Shown here: positions 1-3,327 of the stretch, piece after piece
Numbering within the stretch: position 1 is the stretch's first letter
Layout: every line of letters starts with the position of its first letter
Source of the DNA: Thermoplasmata archaeon
GTDB taxonomy: Archaea; Thermoplasmatota; Thermoplasmata; GCA-020350865
Direction of reading: 5' to 3'
Assembly (NCBI GenBank): GCA_020351895.1
Contig: CP070672.1
Coordinates: 302,992 to 308,819 of the forward strand
DNA length: 5,828 nt
Notes under the pieces: model-generated
Told to the model about the DNA's origin: nothing
Seen by the model: only the letters and a program-made list of their open reading frames with translations
Database searches by the model: none
Position numbers and translations under genes: made by a program

Positions 1-358
1 AGTCTGAATTTAACCCGTATGAGGCATTTGTTTGAAAATGTAGAAACAAGGAATATTCTGCATCGGTACTATTCAATTCATAAGTGCCTATATAGATCCC
101 GGTGCCGATATTTGTTAATGGGATTTGCTTGGTGGAATTCACAGTGAGTGAAACATTATCTGGGTTAGCAAGGTACTCTCCTTTGTCAAGTACATGCACT
201 GTAATATTTACAATATCACCTTCAAGGTAAGACGGTTTGTATTCAATGAATAGAAAAGTCGCAAGGGAATCCTCGTCAGCTGCTCCATTTTGGACAGCAG
301 TCAAAAGTAAAAGACATGGTAAGATAATGGAAAATATTTTCCTTCTTTTTCTCTTCAT
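1..358 (-). CDS. Secreted surface protein with Ig-like N-terminal domain, 3' end missing (partial)
   Basis: This frame is open from an ATG at 358 to the left edge, giving 119 codons; the C-terminal part lies outside the window. The N-terminus is a textbook signal peptide: a basic n-region (MKRKRRK), a hydrophobic core (about residues 8-22, IFSIILPCLLLLTAV) and a likely cleavage after Ala27 (NGAA/DED). There is no lipobox cysteine. The mature part (about 32-115) alternates short beta-strand-like stretches with turns and includes EYKPSYLEGDIVNITV, as in Ig-like or macroglobulin-type domains of surface proteins. It holds five N-glycosylation sequons (NIT, NVS, NST, NST, NAS). The start is supported by the signal peptide and by a TATA-like box about 40 bp upstream. 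A weak purine stretch (GAAGG) lies 9 bases before the ATG. The product is probably exported and perhaps anchored by its missing C-terminus. Its specific function is unknown. Confidence 0.8.
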   Translation of the reverse strand, partial: MKRKRRKIFSIILPCLLLLTAVQNGAADEDSLATFLFIEYKPSYLEGDIVNITVHVLDKGEYLANPDNVSLTVNSTKQIPLTNIGTGIYIGTYELNSTDAEYSLFLHFQTNASYGLNSD

Positions 359-393
359 CAATACGCCCTTCTGTATTTGCCAACAACCAGGAC

Positions 394-405
394 CTTTATA
401 AAATT
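394..405 (-). promoter_or_regulatory. TATA-like promoter of the leftmost secreted-protein gene
   Basis: On the minus strand the sequence reads AATTTTATAAAGG, a good match to an archaeal TATA box with an A/T-rich left flank. Its centre is about 41 bases before the ATG at 358. With the usual 25-27 bp between box and start site, transcription would begin near 372 and leave a leader of roughly 14 bases. The assignment rests on motif and spacing only. Confidence 0.5.
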
Positions 406-484
406 ATCGCATTTAGCTTCAATCGTGTGACTTATTCTCTCCCCTTTGTCGAGAAAAATCGCTTAAATAGAGAGAAAAAGAGAA

Positions 485-505
485 ACTTATTTGCGGTGTA
501 TAAGT
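485..505 (+). promoter_or_regulatory. TATA-like box inside a dyad, candidate promoter/operator of the zinc-ribbon gene
   Basis: ACTTAT (485-490) and ATAAGT (500-505) form a perfect 6-bp inverted repeat around a 9-base spacer, TTGCGGTGT. The right arm overlaps a TATA-like box, TGTATAAG, at 497-504. A factor binding the dyad would therefore cover the TATA box. From here the predicted start site is near 527, leaving a leader of about 60 bases before the ATG at 587. The inner 5 bp of the dyad recur in copy B downstream. Confidence 0.4.
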
Positions 506-524
506 GTATGCCTTCATGATATCC

Positions 525-533
525 TTATATAAT
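525..533 (+). promoter_or_regulatory. Second TATA-like box before the zinc-ribbon gene
   Basis: TTATATAAT is centred at about 529, some 58 bases before the ATG at 587. It predicts transcription from about 555 and a leader near 32 bases. It lies in the unconserved middle of copy A and has no counterpart in copy B. Either this box or the one at 497-504 could be the real promoter; the sequence alone does not decide. Confidence 0.4.
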
Positions 534-586
534 CGATACTGGCTTTGTAGAAAATATTAAGAGTTTTCAAGAATATCCAAATAATT

Positions 587-1558
587 ATGGGTAAGAGGTT
601 GACGATAAAGAAAAGGCAAAAAATCGCTGAAGAAAATGGAGGAGAATCGACAGACATTATGGATCAGGAAGGTAAGGAAGAACGGTTGAGGGATAACTAT
701 TCTGAGGTCAACGCAAAGACATCAGAAAGCAATATTTCTGTTTATTACAATAATAATGAGACACAATACTGCGGAGAATGCGGGAAAGAGCTAAAGAAAT
801 ACGAAATATGTCCAAAATGTGGAATCTCATCGGATAATTTTGCTCAGGAGAAAAAAATCGTACCAGGTTCATTAATTATCTTTCAATATATCTTTCTCAT
901 TTTAATTATAGCAGGAATAGGCATGTTTATAATGTTATCGTTATCCAGTCCATATATCGATATTACCCTACTTTTCATCGCAGTTTTCTCATTTTTTGGT
1001 TATATGGGACTTAATGAGACCCGTAAAAGGATAACAAGAAAAGGAATTACCAATTGCCGCAAATGTTCAGCTCCCCTTTCCCCCGACAGTATTTTTTGCA
1101 TATATTGTGGTTATAAGACGCCATACAATTTTTCAAAAAGAGGTAAAGCAGTTCTGATATTGTTTCTTATTTTCATGACTTTCGTAGTTTTAATGCTTGT
1201 TTTTCTTGGTCCTCCTGATCTTAGGATTACCTCCCTCTCATATGATCCCCCGGGTATGAATGATGAAAAAGTTGAAATAAGTATTACATTGACCAATGAC
1301 CTTAACCATGTGGCCAAGAAAGAGGATATAATCGTTGTATTCAATGTTGAAGGAAGGATTTATGAATACAAATGGTCAGGGGAAGATGTAAATTACAAGG
1401 ATGATGTAACTGGTACATTTAATGTCAGATTACCACAGTACGATGGTGAGGGCGTTTTCATTCGGATGCAAGTGTATCACCTCGGAAAAAACAGGATTAC
1501 TGGAGAAACAAATCGTAATTGGCAGGACAGTTGGTTTATTATGATCCATTATCGTTAA
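587..1558 (+). CDS. Membrane protein with two cytoplasmic zinc ribbons and an extracellular beta-domain
   Basis: The protein has 323 residues. A charged N-terminal stretch (1-55) is followed by a first zinc ribbon with Cys62, Cys65, Cys75 and Cys78 (CGECG...CPKCG). Two hydrophobic segments follow (about 94-118 and 123-141). A basic loop (RKRITRKG) leads into a second ribbon with Cys157, Cys160, Cys171 and Cys174. A third hydrophobic segment spans about 187-209, and residues 210-323 form a beta-rich tail (DLRITSLSYDPPG...) like a CARDB/Ig-type fold. By the positive-inside rule the N-terminus and both ribbons are cytoplasmic and the tail is outside. Archaeal genomes carry many such proteins of unknown role; a link between a surface signal and a cytoplasmic partner is only a guess. 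The ATG at 587 has no Shine-Dalgarno site. Met25 (659) is a possible alternative start and would not affect any domain. The stop is doubled (TAA TGA). A direct repeat brackets the gene. Confidence 0.85.
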   Translation: MGKRLTIKKRQKIAEENGGESTDIMDQEGKEERLRDNYSEVNAKTSESNISVYYNNNETQYCGECGKELKKYEICPKCGISSDNFAQEKKIVPGSLIIFQYIFLILIIAGIGMFIMLSLSSPYIDITLLFIAVFSFFGYMGLNETRKRITRKGITNCRKCSAPLSPDSIFCIYCGYKTPYNFSKRGKAVLILFLIFMTFVVLMLVFLGPPDLRITSLSYDPPGMNDEKVEISITLTNDLNHVAKKEDIIVVFNVEGRIYEYKWSGEDVNYKDDVTGTFNVRLPQYDGEGVFIRMQVYHLGKNRITGETNRNWQDSWFIMIHYR

Positions 1559-1559
1559 T

Positions 1560-1577
1560 GATTTTCTTCCATTTCAC
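1560..1577 (+). terminator. T-rich stretch after the zinc-ribbon gene
   Basis: Directly after the doubled stop, the plus strand reads GATTTTCTTCCATTTCAC. Archaeal RNA polymerase commonly ends at short T-runs on the coding strand, without a hairpin. This is the only T-rich stretch close behind the gene, but its runs are short, so the call is weak. Confidence 0.3.
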
Positions 1578-1607
1578 TGAAAAAAATTACCCAAAAAGGG
1601 AAAAAGC
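1578..1607 (-). terminator. Strong T-tract terminator for the RAM-domain gene
   Basis: Read on the minus strand, three T-runs of 5, 5 and 6-7 bases follow closely in the order CGCTTTTTCCC, TTTTTGGG, TAATTTTTTTC. CCCTTTTTGGG can also pair as a tiny stem. This is the pattern expected of archaeal intrinsic termination. It lies about 95 bases after the stop of the minus-strand gene at 1702 and in front of the convergent zinc-ribbon gene, where termination would be needed. Confidence 0.55.
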
Positions 1608-1675
1608 GATTCTTATTTGCGGTATATAAGTGTCGAAATTGTTTCCCCCAAGGATGTAGATACTGGCCTTACAGA
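1600..1675 (+). repeat. Direct repeat copy B in the convergent spacer
   Basis: This is the second copy of the element at 474-551, offset by 1126 bases in its left block and 1124 in its right block. It keeps the core CTTATTTGCGGTATATAAG, the inner dyad CTTAT-N9-ATAAG and the downstream GATACTGGC block. Its TATA-like box (TATATAAG, 1623-1630) is better than the one in copy A. However, no plus-strand gene follows: the next 30 bases lead into the 3' end of a minus-strand gene. It may be a promoter left by a lost or rearranged gene, the start of an antisense or small RNA, or a dispersed repeat. Confidence 0.7.
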
Positions 1676-1701
1676 TCAGGTTCAGTAACGAAAATTAGTA
1701 A

Positions 1702-2370
1702 TCAGCATCCACAGACAAATCCGGCCATTTCCCATCTTTCAAGATCCAATTCCATTTTATTCTTTTCAAGGAAGAAATTGATATAATCTATCCATTCATC
1801 GTCTGTGATCAATGATTCCCAGTTTTCAATTTCCCAAAGAAGTGAATCGATAACTCCGTCAATTGTCCTTATCTTCTCCTTAATGAACTTTCCAGCGTGG
1901 GCGACATCCGGCGATAATAATGTGAATATGATATCGCTCTCGTAGGAAGAGAAAGTATAGGCAAGAAATGTAATTGCTATATCCTCAGTGGCTGCGATTC
2001 TCCTGATGTATTTGTACACCTCTTCAGTTTGTGTGGGTTTTATATCCAACATCACTGTGAAATGGTTGAAATCATTTTTTGTGAAGGACTCTGGGATTTG
2101 AAAGAAACTGGGATTTAAAAGAGGTATTATCTGAATGTCCCATACCCCATCCAACGGCAGTATCACTTTTGTTATGAAAGTTGGCAGAACTTCGGGATCC
2201 TTAACATCCACCATGAATGATATATCAGAATGGGTGTAGCATTTTGTCAGATACAGAACCTGTATCTTTTTAAAAAATTGCTTGTCCTTCAATTCCTTCA
2301 ACCTTTGAATTATTTGCTCAAATAGATCTTCCTTACCGCCCTCTACATCGATCATCAATATCGTCATCAT
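1702..2370 (-). CDS. Tandem Lrp/AsnC-type effector (RAM, ACT-like) domain protein without DNA-binding domain
   Basis: The protein has 222 residues and looks like two copies of the Lrp/AsnC effector-domain fold. Copy one (about 1-85) has strand MTILMIDVEGG, helix EDLFEQIIQRLKEL, strands QVLYLTKCYTHSDISFMVDVKD, and a helix-strand PTFITKVILPLDGVWDIQII. Copy two (about 102-187) repeats this order: FTVMLDIKP, helix EEVYKYIRRIAA, strands ITFLAYTFSS...SDIIFTLLS, then FIKEKIRTIDGVIDSLLWEI. The pairs LDGVWDI/IDGVIDS and HSDISFMV/ESDIIFTL mark the internal duplication. Related domains bind amino acids or other small ligands as dimers, and one chain here could form an intramolecular dimer. No helix-turn-helix is visible, so it would act through a partner. 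The C-terminal extension ends in CGC. The start is supported by an SD match 5 bases upstream. There is no signal peptide, so it is probably cytoplasmic. The assignment is by pattern, not by a search. Confidence 0.85.
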   Translation of the reverse strand: MMTILMIDVEGGKEDLFEQIIQRLKELKDKQFFKKIQVLYLTKCYTHSDISFMVDVKDPEVLPTFITKVILPLDGVWDIQIIPLLNPSFFQIPESFTKNDFNHFTVMLDIKPTQTEEVYKYIRRIAATEDIAITFLAYTFSSYESDIIFTLLSPDVAHAGKFIKEKIRTIDGVIDSLLWEIENWESLITDDEWIDYINFFLEKNKMELDLERWEMAGFVCGC

Positions 2371-2375
2371 TATAA

Positions 2376-2387
2376 ACCTCTCCCTAT
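2376..2387 (-). promoter_or_regulatory. Shine-Dalgarno site of the RAM-domain gene
   Basis: The minus strand reads AGGGAGAGGT ending 5 bases before the ATG at 2370, and 8 bases before a second in-frame ATG at 2367. The GAGGT part matches the anti-SD end of archaeal 16S rRNA. This is the only clear ribosome binding site in the window, and it fixes the start to one of the two neighbouring ATG codons. Confidence 0.65.
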
Positions 2388-2406
2388 GGTCTCGAACTTC
2401 GACACC
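2388..2406 (-). promoter_or_regulatory. Near-perfect 19-bp palindrome, candidate operator
   Basis: GGTCTCGAACTTCGACACC (plus strand) is symmetric about the C at 2397, with 8 of 9 base pairs matching; only 2391/2403 fail. It lies between the TATA-like box at 2421-2430 and the ribosome binding site. It covers the start site predicted near 2399, a typical place for an archaeal repressor. It could instead form a short hairpin in the leader RNA. Confidence 0.45.
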
Positions 2407-2420
2407 GGAAATATACTAAA

Positions 2421-2430
2421 CGTATATAAC
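2421..2430 (-). promoter_or_regulatory. TATA-like promoter of the RAM-domain gene
   Basis: The minus strand reads GTTATATACG, centred about 56 bases before the ATG at 2370. Spacing predicts transcription from about 2399 and a leader near 28 bases that includes the SD site. A second A/T-rich candidate (TTTAGTATAT, 2411-2420) lies 10 bases closer. The motif TTATTTGCG, shared with both copies of the direct repeat, sits just upstream at 2443-2451. Confidence 0.45.
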
Positions 2431-2482
2431 ATTATTGAATTTCGCAAATAAATTCTGGATGGTCTAATATTAAGTATTATTT

Positions 2483-2502
2483 CTGAAAATAAAGAAAGAC
2501 GC
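2483..2502 (-). terminator. T-rich stretch after the methyltransferase gene
   Basis: On the minus strand GCGTCTTTCTTTATTTTCAG follows the methyltransferase stop by about 55 bases. It comes before the TATA-like box of the next gene. The T-runs (3, 3 and 4) are short, and no hairpin is evident. It is a plausible but weak end for the phosphoesterase-methyltransferase transcript. Confidence 0.3.
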
Positions 2503-2556
2503 AGAATTCATAACTATTAATTTACGATAAACTAGTGTTGCATGAGTGGATATACT

Positions 2557-3312
2557 CTATTTCTCTCCAGAAACGATGTAGTTTCCATGTCTTAGTTCAA
2601 CATAATCCTTGTACTTTTTCCTCAATCTTTTTTCAAAGATCTTATACCCCTTCTGAAAATCTTCTTCGGAAAGGAGAGTTAAAGTGGAAACGTGCTTTCC
2701 CTTGATGAGCTTTAGGTACTCATCTATGGGCTTTCTGATAGTCTTGTATTTATCAAGGTGATAATGCACCTCCTTAAACTTACCTCTGCGAAGTATGTCT
2801 TTAAGTTCAGGTAATGAGGGAAATCTGTCAAGATCGATCTCCCGTAGACCAGGAAACAGATATAATGGGGAGTCCCTGATATGGATGGTGGAAGTTGTCA
2901 TTATTACGCATCTACCTTTAGGTTTTAGAACCCTATGTATTTCCGCCACAGCTTTTTTTTGGTCTTTTATTTGATGAAACACAAAAGTCATATAGACACA
3001 ATCGAAAAATTCATTGGGAAATTGCAGTTTTTCTGCTTTGCCCGTATTCCAGATGATCCTTTTATTCTTGTCTTTCTTCCTTGCTTCATTAAGCATCTTT
3101 CGGGAAGGCTCTATGGCGTGAATTTCAGCATCTGTAATTTTGGAGAGCATCAAGGTGAATCTCCCAGTTCCACATCCGATATCAAGAACTCTTGATCCAT
3201 TACTAATAGATCCATATTCAGCAATCCTGGATGACCAGAATCTCAGATAGTCCGGGGAAGTGATGCGCAATTTATCATAACTTTTGGCTATTTCCGAGTA
3301 ATTAATAGGCAT
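2557..3312 (-). CDS. Class I SAM-dependent methyltransferase (Methyltransf_11/UbiE-like)
   Basis: The protein has 251 residues and a complete Rossmann-type SAM-binding core. Motif I is VLDIGCGTG (43-50), and the acidic residue ending strand 2 is Glu68 in HAIEPSRKML. GKAEKLQFP spans 91-99, the motif IV region is FDCVYMTFVFHQI (103-115), and the late motif is EIHRVLKPKGRCVIM (124-138). An N-terminal helix with YSEIAKSYDKLR resembles the cap of UbiE-type enzymes. The C-terminal third (about 150-251) is helical and basic and probably carries substrate specificity; I cannot name the substrate. There is no signal peptide or membrane segment, so it is probably cytoplasmic. The start lies 15 bp behind the stop of the phosphoesterase gene in the same frame, so the two are likely co-transcribed. 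No strong SD is present, only GTGA about 4 bases before the ATG. The stop is TAG, and nothing suggests recoding. Confidence 0.93.
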   Translation of the reverse strand: MPINYSEIAKSYDKLRITSPDYLRFWSSRIAEYGSISNGSRVLDIGCGTGRFTLMLSKITDAEIHAIEPSRKMLNEARKKDKNKRIIWNTGKAEKLQFPNEFFDCVYMTFVFHQIKDQKKAVAEIHRVLKPKGRCVIMTTSTIHIRDSPLYLFPGLREIDLDRFPSLPELKDILRRGKFKEVHYHLDKYKTIRKPIDEYLKLIKGKHVSTLTLLSEEDFQKGYKIFEKRLRKKYKDYVELRHGNYIVSGEK

Positions 3313-3327
3313 CTTTTCACTTCGGAA

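Larger units (their letters stand above)
474..551 (+). repeat. Direct repeat copy A, upstream of the zinc-ribbon gene
   Basis: Bases 474-507 match 1600-1633 at 30 of 34 positions without gaps. The core CTTATTTGCGGT-R-TATAAGTGT differs at only one base (g at 498, a at 1624). After an unrelated middle of 27 bases here and 25 in copy B, bases 535-551 (GATACTGGC...) match 1659-1675 at 14 of 17. Both copies have the same orientation, and together they bracket the zinc-ribbon gene. Copy A contains a TATA-like box, so it is probably a promoter or leader segment that was duplicated. Confidence 0.75.

Noticed and set aside
432..479. Inverted repeat TTATTCTCTC ... GAGAGAAAAA between the divergent promoters
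   Set aside because: Nine of ten pairs match, but both arms are simple purine or pyrimidine runs 28 bases apart, so chance pairing in low-complexity DNA is likely.
1111..1344. 77-codon minus-strand frame inside the zinc-ribbon gene
   Set aside because: It lies entirely antisense to a gene with clear zinc ribbons and membrane helices, has no RBS or promoter, and its protein shows no domain.
2557..2559. TAG stop of the methyltransferase as a pyrrolysine codon
   Set aside because: The protein already has full family length, and the frame beyond TAG shows no conserved domain.
2541..2594. Short plus-strand frame beginning ATGAGTGGA near the methyltransferase 3' end
   Set aside because: Only about 17 codons, mostly antisense to the methyltransferase, with no SD or promoter.
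2935..3195. 86-codon plus-strand frame opposite the methyltransferase
   Set aside because: It is antisense to the conserved SAM-binding core, which fully explains the sequence; the open frame is a by-product of its codon use.
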